Shown here one piece after another: positions 43,813-53,382 of a stretch of 64,000 nt of DNA. A program made the position numbers and the translations under genes. The stretch is from the NCBI GenBank assembly GCA_029260735.1, contig JAJDCR010000020.1, positions 1-64,000 on the forward strand, in the 5' to 3' direction. This DNA comes from Planctomycetota bacterium. GTDB lineage: Bacteria > Planctomycetota > Uabimicrobiia > Uabimicrobiales > Uabimicrobiaceae. The notes beneath the pieces were generated by a model that searched no databases, was not told the origin of the DNA, and saw only the letters and a list, made by a program, of their open reading frames with translations. The first letter of the stretch is position 1; each line of letters begins with the position of its first letter.

Positions 43813-46386
43813 TTAATCTACTCTGGTTTGCCAAATGAAAAGCAGAAGTAGGCCCAAAGCTAAAAGTAAGAAACTATCGTCTAACTCATAACTTCTCTTG
43901 TTTTTGATCTTTCTCCAAAGCTCTTTCCCTTTTTTGTCTAGTTTTCCTCCTTTTGTTACCTCTGCTATTTTCTCCAAAACATCCTCTTGTATTGTTAGAT
44001 CTGCAAACTCTTCGGAGTAATTCTTAGCAACCGTGACCTCTAGAGTTTTGACTTTTTTGTTTTTCCGAAAAAGCTCAACAATATAAGTTTTTGGTGCGAG
44101 GGTAAGAGGCAGTTCTTTTCTCCAAAAAAGACCACTTTTTCTTTCAAAAGCCACCTCGCTTTCGATTTTCATTCCCGAAATTTCTTTTCCAAAATGGTCG
44201 GCCAAAAAAAGTTCTAAAGTGAACTTCTGAGGATTAGAGTGAGTTTTTACTTGTAAAGTTGCTTCAAAGTCAGAGAAAGAATCTGGTTTTAAAAAAGAAA
44301 CAAGCGTTGACCAAAAACGAGAGTACTCTGACCACGCCCCCCAAGTTTTTGTGTCGCTCGTCCAAAGAGCGACTTTGCCGAGTTGTTGATGCCAGTGAAG
44401 AAGTAAGGGACTCGATCCTACTTCTAGCTCCAATTGAGTTTGTTTTTTGGGCTGATAGGTATAGTAGTCGGGGAGAGTAGGAAATTCTAAGAACTCCTTT
44501 ACCACTATAGAGGAAGGAGTTTTCTCAACGGGATACTCTTTTTCTTTGGGAGGAGGAAGTTTTTTTGTAGGAGGTTCTAAAGGAATAATTGGGATAAAAG
44601 GTTTTTCTTTTTCCGGCTCCTCCGGTGGATGTTCTGGTAAAGCACGCACTTTTAAAACCCTATCGACATCTCGTAACATCATGACAGGAATTTGGTTGTA
44701 GTTATTGGCGAAGTAAAACTTGCCGCTTCCCCATTTTGCAATAGTAGGAAGTAGTTTAGCATCAAAGTCTGTTCCTACTCCAATAGTGGTTATGCTGATG
44801 TTATTTTTTTGCATTTGCTTTGCTAAAGTAACAATATTTTGATGAGCAAAAACTCCTTCATCATCACGACCATCCGATAGTAAAATAACATGCTTGATCT
44901 GAGCAGATACATTATTGAGAGCATGATAGGCTTTTTCAAGGGCAGGGGCAATAACCGTTCCCCCCCCTGGTGTAATACTCTTTAGCCGCCGAGCTGTCCA
45001 TTCAATATCAATTCCACGTCCTAAAGGTACTAGCCATTGAGCTTCTGTATCAAAAATAACTACTCCTACCATATCTTGGTACCATAAGCGGGCAATCGAA
45101 AAGAGAGCTGCTTGTTGAGCTAGCTCTAGTTTTTCTCCTGTCATGCTACCTGATCGGTCAATAAGAATTACCAAGGCGGCAGAGCGAAGTTCTATTTCCA
45201 CTTGGCTGTCGTCTTCTTTTGGCTCAATATCAGGCTTCTTAGGCAAATCAGAGGGCTTAGTTTTTTCTTCTTCATTGGGCTCTTGAGGTAAAAAAACTCC
45301 AGGAGACCAGGAAGGAGAAGTTTCACCCTTTCCTAATAGTAAAACTCCTCCTCCTTGCCCTAAATGATGGCTCCAAAACTCATTCATGTCTGATGATATA
45401 AGGGATGTGGGAGGGTTGTCCAAAAGGATGACACTATAATCTTTATTTTTTTTGGGCAAGATAGGGGATTGGTCTACTTGAATTCCCCCTGCTTCTAATG
45501 CTTTAACTAAGATAGATTCGCTCTTTTGACTCAAAAAAAGAACAGGAGAAGGCACTGTTACTGTCGAAGAAGTGACTCCTTGGTTGTTTTCTACTCTGGA
45601 GTCTCCTTGCGCTTTCAGCTCAAAAAAATAGTTCCCTGCTTTTAGAGGAGGGGCCTCAATGATAATTTTTTCCTCTCGACTTACTTGAGCAAGAATAGTT
45701 TGTTTCCAGTAAGGCTTGCCATTAGAGAATATTTCAAGATCTAACTCCCCTGAAAAATTAGAACGATAGTCTATGGTAAAAGGAATAGCTTCTCCTTGCT
45801 CTATCGTCGGGGGAGTTGCTATTTTTAAAAGCTGCCATTCATTTGTTCGAGGAGGTGGTGACCAAAAGTAGATAGGGATTTCTGCTTTCTGGTAGCGTTT
45901 CAATAAATTGTCAGAAACGGATTGCTGAGAAGCATCGCTTCCTAAAACTACTTGGGCGGGGATACCTTTTTGATAAGAAAGGGCTAGTGCCATTTCCAAT
46001 CCTTCTTCCAAAGACTGAGGGTTTAAAATGGACGAAGGAGAAGATGGGGTAGTGGACTCGACAGTCTCTCCAAAGAAAAGAGAGTGAAAGGGAAGTTTAC
46101 TTTCCTCAAGCTTTTTTTGCCATATTTGAACTTGTTTTTGAAGAGCATCTCTCTCTTGATTGCTTAGGCTAGTTGAATTGTCTATGCAAAAATAAGTAAA
46201 GCGAGGTTCCTGCGTCGAATAATTCCAAAGCGGATGGCTCAAAGCAAGCAAGAGGGAACCTATTAATAAAACTCCTGTGAAAAGAGCTTTATTTTGAGAA
46301 CGAATTTTTATCCTGAGGAAAAAGAGAAAAGGGAGGAATAATAGTAGTATTTCTGGTTGGATAAAATCAATTGATGAATCCCACAT
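43813..46386 (-). CDS. vWA-domain membrane protein
   Basis: 857 residues with membrane helices at the N-terminus (about 10-60) and the far C-terminus. The central von Willebrand A domain (about 402-575) has an intact metal site: VILIDRSGSMTGEK (DxSxS), GGGTVI, and LLSDGRDDEG. An extra exported beta domain follows before the C-terminal helix. The layout recalls BatA/DUF1355-type proteins with a glutamine-amidotransferase-like region. It starts 12 bases after the dnaA stop on the same strand, so it may share that transcript. Role unknown. Confidence 0.8.
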   Translation of the reverse strand: MWDSSIDFIQPEILLLFLPFLFFLRIKIRSQNKALFTGVLLIGSLLLALSHPLWNYSTQEPRFTYFCIDNSTSLSNQERDALQKQVQIWQKKLEESKLPFHSLFFGETVESTTPSSPSSILNPQSLEEGLEMALALSYQKGIPAQVVLGSDASQQSVSDNLLKRYQKAEIPIYFWSPPPRTNEWQLLKIATPPTIEQGEAIPFTIDYRSNFSGELDLEIFSNGKPYWKQTILAQVSREEKIIIEAPPLKAGNYFFELKAQGDSRVENNQGVTSSTVTVPSPVLFLSQKSESILVKALEAGGIQVDQSPILPKKNKDYSVILLDNPPTSLISSDMNEFWSHHLGQGGGVLLLGKGETSPSWSPGVFLPQEPNEEEKTKPSDLPKKPDIEPKEDDSQVEIELRSAALVILIDRSGSMTGEKLELAQQAALFSIARLWYQDMVGVVIFDTEAQWLVPLGRGIDIEWTARRLKSITPGGGTVIAPALEKAYHALNNVSAQIKHVILLSDGRDDEGVFAHQNIVTLAKQMQKNNISITTIGVGTDFDAKLLPTIAKWGSGKFYFANNYNQIPVMMLRDVDRVLKVRALPEHPPEEPEKEKPFIPIIPLEPPTKKLPPPKEKEYPVEKTPSSIVVKEFLEFPTLPDYYTYQPKKQTQLELEVGSSPLLLHWHQQLGKVALWTSDTKTWGAWSEYSRFWSTLVSFLKPDSFSDFEATLQVKTHSNPQKFTLELFLADHFGKEISGMKIESEVAFERKSGLFWRKELPLTLAPKTYIVELFRKNKKVKTLEVTVAKNYSEEFADLTIQEDVLEKIAEVTKGGKLDKKGKELWRKIKNKRSYELDDSFLLLALGLLLLFIWQTRVD

Positions 46387-46398
46387 TTTGAGGGCTCC

Positions 46399-47805
46399 CT
46401 AGGCTTTTTTGTCGCCGAGAATCTTGTGCTCCAATTCAACTAAAAGCTCATGAAAGTCTTTTTTCTGAGTCCGAGCATCTTTGATTTTCTCAATAGCATG
46501 TATAACCGTGGTATGGTCTTTTCCCCCAAAAAAGCCGCCTATTTCTTGCAAGGAATGCTTGGTTAGCTTTTTTGCTAGATACATACTTACTTGTCGTGGT
46601 CGAACAACAGACTGAGAGCGTTTTTTGGACTGTAGCTCCGAGAGTTTCACCTTAAAATGTTCTGCGACAATGTTGAGAATATCAGAAACCTGCACTTCAG
46701 GTTCATATAGTTGGATAACTTCTCGAAGATTCCGTTTAGCTAAATCCAGGCTAATTTCTCGATCATGCAAATCAGAAACAGCCACAAGATGGTTAATAGC
46801 ACCTTCTAATTCTCGCACATTAGAAACGAGGTTCTCTGCAATGTACTGACAAACCTCATCGCTAAACTCAACCCCTTTGAGTCGTGATTTCTTTTTGATA
46901 ATAGCAACCCTAGTTTCGAATGTAGGGATGTCTAGTTTAGTCACTAAGCCCCATTTAAAGCGAGAAACTAATCTTTCTTTTAAAGAAGGAATCTCAGAAG
47001 GAGCACTGTCACAAGATAAAATGATTTGTTTTTGGGCATTGTAAAGCGTATTGAAGGTATGAAAAAATTCTTCTTGGGTTCTTTCTTTGCTACCTAGAAA
47101 GTGAACATCGTCGATGAGAAGCATGTCCACATAGCGAAAACGATGGCGAAATCCTTCGACATCACCTCTTTCGACAGAGCTAATAAATTCATTAATAAAC
47201 TCTTCGCAAGATAAATAGACTAAAATATAGCTCGAATCTCTTTGAAGAATGGCATGGCAGATAGCTTGAAGAAGGTGAGTTTTCCCTAGTCCTACTCCTC
47301 CATGAAGAAAAAGAGGGTTATAGGCTTTCCCTGGCTTATTTGCAACTGCCAAAGCCGAAGCATGAGCCAATTGATTAGAGGGCCCAACAACAAAATTTTC
47401 AAAGCGATAGGTCTCGTTAAAGGGCATTTGTTTAGGGAAACTTCTTGGTTCGCTCTTTACTATAGCTGTTGCTGTTGCTATGGGTGGTTTACTGTCTTGC
47501 CAATCTTGAAAAATGGACTCTTCAAAATTGAAAGTATCTTGCTCGTCTCCTGGGGGGTCGAATACAAATTCAATTTTAGGGGAGTCTCCACAGCATTTGA
47601 AGATGCTTTCCCCAATCTCTTCTAAGTACTTATCAGAAACCTTTTTCTCGATAATATCATTCGCAACTTTTATCTTAATAGCTTCTGGTGAATAAGAAAC
47701 CACCTGAGTCTCTTTAAACCATAGTTCAAAGAGGTTCTTAGGAATTCTCTTTTCCAACTCTGCTAAAACAGAGTTCCATAAGTTTTGATTATAATCAGAA
47801 GTCAT
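46399..47805 (-). CDS. dnaA: Chromosomal replication initiator DnaA
   Basis: About 468 residues. Domain I opens with NLWNSVLAELEKRIP; the AAA+ domain has Walker A GGVGLGKTHLLQAI near 170, Walker B MLLIDDVHFLGSKERTQEEF; domain IV carries RQVSMYLAKKLTKHSLQEIG and the DnaA-box-binding helix GGKDHTTVIHA. GTG at 47814 is the frame limit, but the ATG at 47805 begins the conserved MTSDYNQNLWNSV start and is preferred. No dnaN or recF lies beside it and I see no DnaA boxes in the 400 bases upstream, so the origin is probably elsewhere. Confidence 0.93.
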   Translation of the reverse strand: MTSDYNQNLWNSVLAELEKRIPKNLFELWFKETQVVSYSPEAIKIKVANDIIEKKVSDKYLEEIGESIFKCCGDSPKIEFVFDPPGDEQDTFNFEESIFQDWQDSKPPIATATAIVKSEPRSFPKQMPFNETYRFENFVVGPSNQLAHASALAVANKPGKAYNPLFLHGGVGLGKTHLLQAICHAILQRDSSYILVYLSCEEFINEFISSVERGDVEGFRHRFRYVDMLLIDDVHFLGSKERTQEEFFHTFNTLYNAQKQIILSCDSAPSEIPSLKERLVSRFKWGLVTKLDIPTFETRVAIIKKKSRLKGVEFSDEVCQYIAENLVSNVRELEGAINHLVAVSDLHDREISLDLAKRNLREVIQLYEPEVQVSDILNIVAEHFKVKLSELQSKKRSQSVVRPRQVSMYLAKKLTKHSLQEIGGFFGGKDHTTVIHAIEKIKDARTQKKDFHELLVELEHKILGDKKA

Positions 47806-48199
47806 AGATACCACTCAGGCTAAAAAATTTCAAAAAATGAGCCCACTAAACAAGATAATTAGGTTTTGACAAAACTCGAAGGTAATGAGTTTTATTTAGG
47901 AGAATTTTCATACAGGGCAAAGATCTTTTTGAGAGAAAGATTTAGGCTGTGCTTACCAACACGTCCTTGTCCCACTAGGTGGTTTTTCATTTTACTCTTG
48001 CCCATATGTTAAGAAGATTTAGATTAGGATGTCGAGATCAAGTAGTTTTGTGATCAATTACGAGGAGAATTCTTTAGGTGAGAGCCAATTATACGGACTA
48101 AGAAGGGCATTGTCAAGATTTCAATTATATTTACTAAACGCTTTCCCATAAGATATTTAAACGATATCAGGCCGATTTTGTTAGGATTTTGTGAGGAAA
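47806..48199. other. Spacer upstream of dnaA
   Basis: About 390 bases, AT-rich, with no convincing gene. I looked on both strands for TTATCCACA-like DnaA boxes and found none, and no tRNA-like structure is visible. It presumably carries the dnaA promoter. Confidence 0.4.
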
Positions 48200-48240
48200 T
48201 TTTGCGAGGAAGATTTCCTAATGAAATCTTCCTCGCAAAA
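48200..48240 (-). terminator. Terminator of the condensin operon
   Basis: 17-base perfect arms 48200-48216 (TTTTGCGAGGAAGATTT) and 48224-48240, with a 7-base loop, begin 4 bases after the SMC-like stop. The end bases form an A/T tract. Confidence 0.75.
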
Positions 48241-48244
48241 CTCC

Positions 48245-51031
48245 CTAAGCCCGCCGAATAAAACGAGGCTTAGATGCAAAAGTTGTTTGTGCTGATTTCT
48301 TCGTAAAGGTAAGGATTAGGTCAGATACAGCCAAAGTGGCCATATTCTCCGTAGTGGGGGTCGTTAGGACAAATTGAGCCCTAGTAGAGCGTAAGAAATG
48401 GCCAACTTCCATGATTCGTATCATATCTAGGTGAGCATTGTGCTCGTCTAAGATGAAGAAACCACTGGCTTGCTTCTGCTCCATCCTTGATAGTGCTACA
48501 AGGAGAATAAGACTGGCAATAACATCTTGTCCACCAGAAAGAGATTTATCTCGGATATCGACTTCTCGTTTTTGGTCAAAAGCTACCCGTATTTCCATTC
48601 GAGCATCTTCGATCATGCTTTCCCCTTTGCCCAAGGTTAGGAAAGCACGCATTCGGCAACCAGCTAAAGCGGCAAGCTCTTTCACAGATTTATTATAAAA
48701 ACTTACGGTTTGTATAATCATTTCTTGGTAGTCTTCGCGGCATTTTTCCAACTCACGTTCCCGTTGTTGTTGATCGATCTCTTGCCGTGTAAGCTGTTTT
48801 TTCTTTTTCAAGAGTTGTCCTGATTCGTGGTCAAAAAGAGCAATTTTCTCTAGATCACGGCAGCCCCGGAAAAGATCTATCTGATGAAGCAGATCACGGA
48901 GCTTACGCTCTAACCACTTGGTCTCTTCAATGTTTTCAGGGACATAGCCATTTCGAACATGGCTTGGAATATTTTTTTCCAGCTCTTCTTTTCGCCAGCG
49001 AAGTTGGAGAATATTTTGCTCTAGCTCAATATAGTTATCGGCGACTTGTTGTTTTTCTTTCTCGATTTTTGTGCATTCTCGGTCTAGATTTTGATATTCC
49101 GTAAAGTTTTTGCTCAGTTCTAAGGCAAGTTTTTCTTGTTCTTGGGCTAAGGTACTTCGAGCAGCCTCTTTTTCATCGCAAGCTTTCATTAACTCTTTGC
49201 CCTCTTCTTCCAAGAATTGAAAACGCTGTTGAGAAGAGTGCCAGCTCTCTTTCTTTTTCAGAAGAGAAATTTGGTTTTTGATTTCCCTCATTTTGCGGTT
49301 AACGTTTTCTGCTTTGGCGTATAGCTCTCCTACCCCACGCAGCTTCTCTTGAATAGCTGTCTCTAGTTCTTCGATTTGCAGCTCTGCAGCCATTGCCCCG
49401 CAGTACAAGCGAACATTACGAGCAATGAAAATACCACCGCGTTGGTCTTGCCGATAACCTTTTTTTGTGATGGTAACTTGCCTAGGATAATGGTGTCCGT
49501 CTTCGACAGTCTCAACTAACATAATATCTTTTAGATGAGTGACCCTAGAAGAAATACGATCATCTAAAACATTGAGGTTCCCCAGAATAGAGTTCGCAGG
49601 AATTTTTTTCGGGAGAGAGGCCGATTGGTAGCGGCTGATGTAAAAGCCATAGCGATGTTCCTCTCCTAAGCGTTTTGCTTTCAAAAAGTCTTGCTCAGAA
49701 ACAAAAACGCTAAAACGTTCGCGTCCTAAAAATGCTTCTATGGCTAATTGCCACTGAGGATCGGTAATCTCTATTCCTTCTGCGAAAAGAAGATTATCAA
49801 TATGGTTGTCATGAAGGATATCTCGAAAAAAGTAAACGTCTTTCGGATAAGTAGGAAGACCCTTTTCTTTCAAAGAGTCCAACTCTTTTTTATTTTCTCG
49901 GATAAACTTTTCTGTTTGGCTGAGTTCACTTTTCTTTTGGTAGTAGACCTCTTGCTCTTTGTCTAGTTTCTTCTGAAGTTGCTCTAGTGAAATATCATCA
50001 GGAATTTCTTCGCAAGCTTTTCGCATAGCATCCAGTTGCTTCCATTCTGAATGGCTTTGACCAATCTTCTGATGCAGATGATTGATCTCTTTTTCCTCTT
50101 CCCGCTGCTTCTTTTTGATCTCTTCTTGCTCTTTTTGAAGCAATTCGCGTTTAGCCTTCAATTGTAGCTGTTCTTCGCGGATGATACGAATGCGCTTTTC
50201 AAAATCCACTTGACGGTCTTGGTATTGAGCGAAGTCTTTCTCCTTTGCATGGAGTTGATTGAGGACTTCATACCAGCGACTTAAGGGAAGTTTTTCCTTT
50301 TCAATTTTCCCCTGTTCATCCAAAAGCTCTTTGTAGTCCATGGCTTCGCGAGCTTCTTTTTCTAGCTGTTGGGTTTGGACAACGATTTTATTGTACTCCG
50401 TTTTTAGCTCGATGAGTTGCTGCAAAGTATGGCGATAATTGCGTCGGGCTTCTTCATAGCGCTTGATGATATCTTTGTTGCCTGTGATATCCATGACCAA
50501 GTTAAGAAGATCTTGAGGAGATAGTTGTCCAATTTTATCCGTTTGCCCTTGCTCTAAAGCAATCAACTTGAGAGTAGAGCGAGAAACTCCTGCTTCTTCC
50601 AAGTACCGCGAATACTGTTGTGGTTTTAACCCTCCCTTGAGTTGGCAAATTTTCTCAGGAGAAGGCTGTCCTTTGACAATATGAAATTCTTTTTCTAACT
50701 TCTTGGGCCCTTTATTCTTAATGAGGCAAATGATGGAAACGTCGGTGTCTCCGTAAATTCCCATATGAGCAAAAGGGCGCTTATTTCCGACAAGCTGATT
50801 TGTGACGACAGCCCGAATCATAGCAACATCGACATCTTTTTGGATGTAGTGGTGGAGAGTTCTTTGCTTACTTAGGTTAGGAGCGTTTAATAAAACCCGT
50901 AAGGCATCAAGGAAAGTAGTTTTTCCACTTCCATTTTGCCCGACTAAAAGAATAATCTCTCCATCCAAAGGAGCTTTATAGTGGGGGTAGCAATCCCAAT
51001 TCATTAGCTCTAAAGACTTAAATCGAAACAT
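48245..51031 (-). CDS. SMC-like condensin ATPase (MukB/MksB-like)
   Basis: 928 residues. Walker A VGQNGSGKTTFLDAL (about 30-44) in an N-terminal ATPase half; two long coiled coils with a hinge near 400-560; C-terminal half with the ABC signature LSGGQ near 827 and Walker B FFILDEHNAHLD near 860. It is shorter than MukB (~1480) and most SMCs (~1100), fitting the MksB/JetC end of the range. It is third of three overlapping or closely spaced genes (kleisin-like 51816, MukE-like 51041). No JetD-type nuclease gene follows. Bound DNA looping by a condensin is inferred. Confidence 0.8.
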   Translation of the reverse strand: MFRFKSLELMNWDCYPHYKAPLDGEIILLVGQNGSGKTTFLDALRVLLNAPNLSKQRTLHHYIQKDVDVAMIRAVVTNQLVGNKRPFAHMGIYGDTDVSIICLIKNKGPKKLEKEFHIVKGQPSPEKICQLKGGLKPQQYSRYLEEAGVSRSTLKLIALEQGQTDKIGQLSPQDLLNLVMDITGNKDIIKRYEEARRNYRHTLQQLIELKTEYNKIVVQTQQLEKEAREAMDYKELLDEQGKIEKEKLPLSRWYEVLNQLHAKEKDFAQYQDRQVDFEKRIRIIREEQLQLKAKRELLQKEQEEIKKKQREEEKEINHLHQKIGQSHSEWKQLDAMRKACEEIPDDISLEQLQKKLDKEQEVYYQKKSELSQTEKFIRENKKELDSLKEKGLPTYPKDVYFFRDILHDNHIDNLLFAEGIEITDPQWQLAIEAFLGRERFSVFVSEQDFLKAKRLGEEHRYGFYISRYQSASLPKKIPANSILGNLNVLDDRISSRVTHLKDIMLVETVEDGHHYPRQVTITKKGYRQDQRGGIFIARNVRLYCGAMAAELQIEELETAIQEKLRGVGELYAKAENVNRKMREIKNQISLLKKKESWHSSQQRFQFLEEEGKELMKACDEKEAARSTLAQEQEKLALELSKNFTEYQNLDRECTKIEKEKQQVADNYIELEQNILQLRWRKEELEKNIPSHVRNGYVPENIEETKWLERKLRDLLHQIDLFRGCRDLEKIALFDHESGQLLKKKKQLTRQEIDQQQRERELEKCREDYQEMIIQTVSFYNKSVKELAALAGCRMRAFLTLGKGESMIEDARMEIRVAFDQKREVDIRDKSLSGGQDVIASLILLVALSRMEQKQASGFFILDEHNAHLDMIRIMEVGHFLRSTRAQFVLTTPTTENMATLAVSDLILTFTKKSAQTTFASKPRFIRRA

Positions 51032-51040
51032 ATCAGTTCT

Positions 51041-51841
51041 CTATTCCTTCTCTTTCTTCTCTTCCTCGGATCCGCCGAAGGCCACTTCTATTCCAGTGAT
51101 GTTATTTTCGTCCGTGAGATCAAACAAGGGCTCATCATCAAAACCATCCATCTCTTCCTCTTCTTCCCAGTCATCGACCTCTTCTTCTGTAAGCCCTGCG
51201 AGTTTATAAGCTAAGGCTGACCTCTTAATTTCATTTCCCATTTGATAACCATCTATGAGTAAGTCTAGGAATAAACCTTCTGTGATGACTTCGTTGTGCA
51301 TGTGAATAAATTTTAGGTTATGGAGACGAGAAAGAATCGACTTAAAGGTTGTACGACTTCCAAATTGTTTACCAAACTCAGCATAAAGCTCTCCTAGTTC
51401 TACAAAAATGCGATCTTTATCGGCAGAATGAGCTTTCTTTTTCGCTTTTTTCTTTTCTTTTTTTGGCGTTTCAACCTCATTTTTTTCTTCTTGGTTTTCT
51501 AGATTCTCCCGAGGAAGAGAAGTGGGAACCGCTTCTACTCGTTTGGGAAAGACGAGCTTGCTCCATAAAATAACTACCATAGCAAGTTCATTGCTTTTGA
51601 GAGAAAGATTGTTTGATTCTTCAATAGTTTCCTGAGAATCTTGGCTCAGGCGGACAGCATAGAAGGGAGAGTATACATTTATGACCAACTCCATTCCCAC
51701 TTGGGCTAGGCGGTCTTGCACTCCCTTTAAAAGGTGTTCGTCAATTTCTAATCGGGGATAATCACTTTTTTTTATGTATCCTTGCCGCAAGAGATGGGCA
51801 CAGATTACACTGGCATCATCCCTCTTGTCCAGTTGGCTCAT
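51041..51841 (-). CDS. MukE/MksE-like condensin accessory protein
   Basis: 266 residues. The N-terminal ~100 residues and the region from ~155 on (ELGELYAEFGKQFGSRTTFKSIL) are winged-helix-like, separated by a lysine/glutamate-rich linker (about 115-145). Acidic C-terminal tail. Gene order between kleisin and SMC matches mukE/mksE (DUF4194-like). The start overlaps the kleisin stop by 26 bases and it ends 9 bases before the SMC gene. Assigned mainly from context. Confidence 0.6.
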   Translation of the reverse strand: MSQLDKRDDASVICAHLLRQGYIKKSDYPRLEIDEHLLKGVQDRLAQVGMELVINVYSPFYAVRLSQDSQETIEESNNLSLKSNELAMVVILWSKLVFPKRVEAVPTSLPRENLENQEEKNEVETPKKEKKKAKKKAHSADKDRIFVELGELYAEFGKQFGSRTTFKSILSRLHNLKFIHMHNEVITEGLFLDLLIDGYQMGNEIKRSALAYKLAGLTEEEVDDWEEEEEMDGFDDEPLFDLTDENNITGIEVAFGGSEEEKKEKE

Positions 51842-53171
51842 TTGTCTGTTTTTCCTCTTTTTTTCTAACCACTCCTTGGGTTATTTCTTTGACTCCAGAG
51901 AAGCGATTTTCTAGCTCTACCGAAGGAAGAGCAACCCCTTCTGTTTCGGGATACTCAATGGCAATATTAGGGTAGTTCATTTTGTTTTCGAGAGCGACAT
52001 TATCAGGGAGTTCTCCGCCTTCCAAAGCCGCTAACATCGAGAAACGAAAACCAGAATTTCCCCAGTTCTCAGAAGGAACAAAGTGTTCGATAGCAAATTT
52101 TGTATGGCGCTTTAGGGTTTGGTTTACTTCGGCCACTAAATTGGTAAAACGACCGTCTGTTTTTAAACCCTCAGAAGATTCTTCCAGTTTTTCCGCTTCA
52201 TCTGACCAACCTCTTTTTGCCTCTTTTTCTAAGTTTCGTTCCAAAAACCACTCTGTCTCGTAAACCATGAGGGAGGGAACAAAATCATTTATATTAATAG
52301 GGTGATATATACTACCTCGCCCTATTTCTGCCAATTGATCTAAAGAAGAGTTGATCATAAATGTATTGACATCATGTTGACTTAAAGAGCGGTCTGCTAA
52401 AATAATTTTACGAGCGACCAGATCGCTTTGAGCTCTTTGAACATGAGAAACACGGGCGTGGAATCCTGAAAGTTTCTCATGAATTTGTTGTTTTAAACGA
52501 TAGCTTTGAAAATCTTTGGCTGGAAGATTTTCCATGTATTCGCGTGACTTGATGGCAACATCAAACTGCGAGCGTACTTGGTTATTCAACTTTTGCACCA
52601 AATACTCAGATTTACTTGTCAAAGTGGAAACGATATGATCATCTACCCGAACCAACTCATTCAAAAACATGCGCAAGGAATTAGTGGGGTCATTTTCGTA
52701 ACTTTCGAGCAAGGATAAAGAAGAAACATTTGCTCCGAGAGCATCAGCGACTTCTTTTTTAGGTAAAGCTTGAAGTAGAGGGAGAATTGTTTTTCCTAAA
52801 CCCGAAATTTGGTATTTATTTTCAACATACTCTAACCATCCACTACGGCTTAGTTGTTGAATGATACGTTTGCGAGGGGTTTCCTGAAGCCAATGGAATT
52901 CTTGCACTATTTCTTGTGGAGTCCAAGTGTTTTTTTCTTTGTCTTGGGCTAGCTGGAGTAAAACGGCCATCTTCATAAAAAAATCATGGAGATGGGTTCG
53001 GGCTAGCTCTTTGAAGAGAGCAAAAAACGGGCTACAGGTTACAGCTTGCTGAAGAGAATCTACTTCTCCGGCCGAGACCTCTTCTTGAAGATACTCTTCG
53101 ATGGGAGTTTGAGTCTCTTCTTCTATTTTTTGAGTCTCTTCTTCTTCTTTTTGAAGTTTAACCTCATCCAT
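51816..53171 (-). CDS. MukF/MksF-like kleisin
   Basis: 451 residues. The N-terminal region after an acidic leader (about 55-150) reads as winged-helix DNA-binding (TWTPQEIVQEFHWLQETPRKRIIQQLSRSGWLEY). The middle is long helices (about 170-285), and the C-terminus (NWGNSGFRFSMLAALEGG) may contact the SMC head. It heads the three-gene operon. No Shine-Dalgarno precedes the ATG at 53171; a 16-bp hairpin lies 14 bases upstream. The kleisin role is inferred from operon order and fold, not from motif matches. Confidence 0.6.
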   Translation of the reverse strand: MDEVKLQKEEEETQKIEEETQTPIEEYLQEEVSAGEVDSLQQAVTCSPFFALFKELARTHLHDFFMKMAVLLQLAQDKEKNTWTPQEIVQEFHWLQETPRKRIIQQLSRSGWLEYVENKYQISGLGKTILPLLQALPKKEVADALGANVSSLSLLESYENDPTNSLRMFLNELVRVDDHIVSTLTSKSEYLVQKLNNQVRSQFDVAIKSREYMENLPAKDFQSYRLKQQIHEKLSGFHARVSHVQRAQSDLVARKIILADRSLSQHDVNTFMINSSLDQLAEIGRGSIYHPININDFVPSLMVYETEWFLERNLEKEAKRGWSDEAEKLEESSEGLKTDGRFTNLVAEVNQTLKRHTKFAIEHFVPSENWGNSGFRFSMLAALEGGELPDNVALENKMNYPNIAIEYPETEGVALPSVELENRFSGVKEITQGVVRKKEEKQTNEPTGQEG

Positions 53172-53185
53172 AATAAATAAAAATA

Positions 53186-53220
53186 GAGAGGCAGGCTAAT
53201 AAAATATTAGCCTGCCTCTC
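53186..53220 (-). promoter_or_regulatory. Hairpin just upstream of the kleisin start
   Basis: Perfect 16-base arms 53186-53201 and 53205-53220 (GAGAGGCAGGCTAATA) with an AAA loop. On the minus strand it is followed by TATTTTTATTTATT and then the ATG. It could terminate the upstream gene's transcript or act as an attenuator in the operon leader, since the promoter below lies upstream of it. Confidence 0.65.
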
Positions 53221-53296
53221 AACTATTCCTGTCTACAAACTTTTGAATTTGAAACTTTGAGAATTTCCGGCCAATGATAGCATAAATTTTCAACTT

Positions 53297-53326
53297 ATGG
53301 TACCACAAAGCCTAGAAAAGTGTCAA
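53297..53326 (-). promoter_or_regulatory. Probable promoter of the condensin operon
   Basis: TTGACA (53326-53321) is a perfect -35 match; TACCAT (53302-53297) is a fair -10 at 18-base spacing. The leader of about 118 nt would include the 53186-53220 hairpin. Confidence 0.55.
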
Positions 53327-53382
53327 GAATAAAAATACGGTTTTTTTACGGCCTTTTAAAGGACTGACCGAAGGTTTTTAAA

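Noticed and set aside
47806..48199. Replication origin next to dnaA
   Set aside because: No DnaA-box-like sequences were found; gene neighbours are not the usual dnaN/recF set.
48245..53171. Wadjet plasmid-defence system
   Set aside because: No JetD-like gene lies beside the three condensin genes, so only a condensin assignment is supported.
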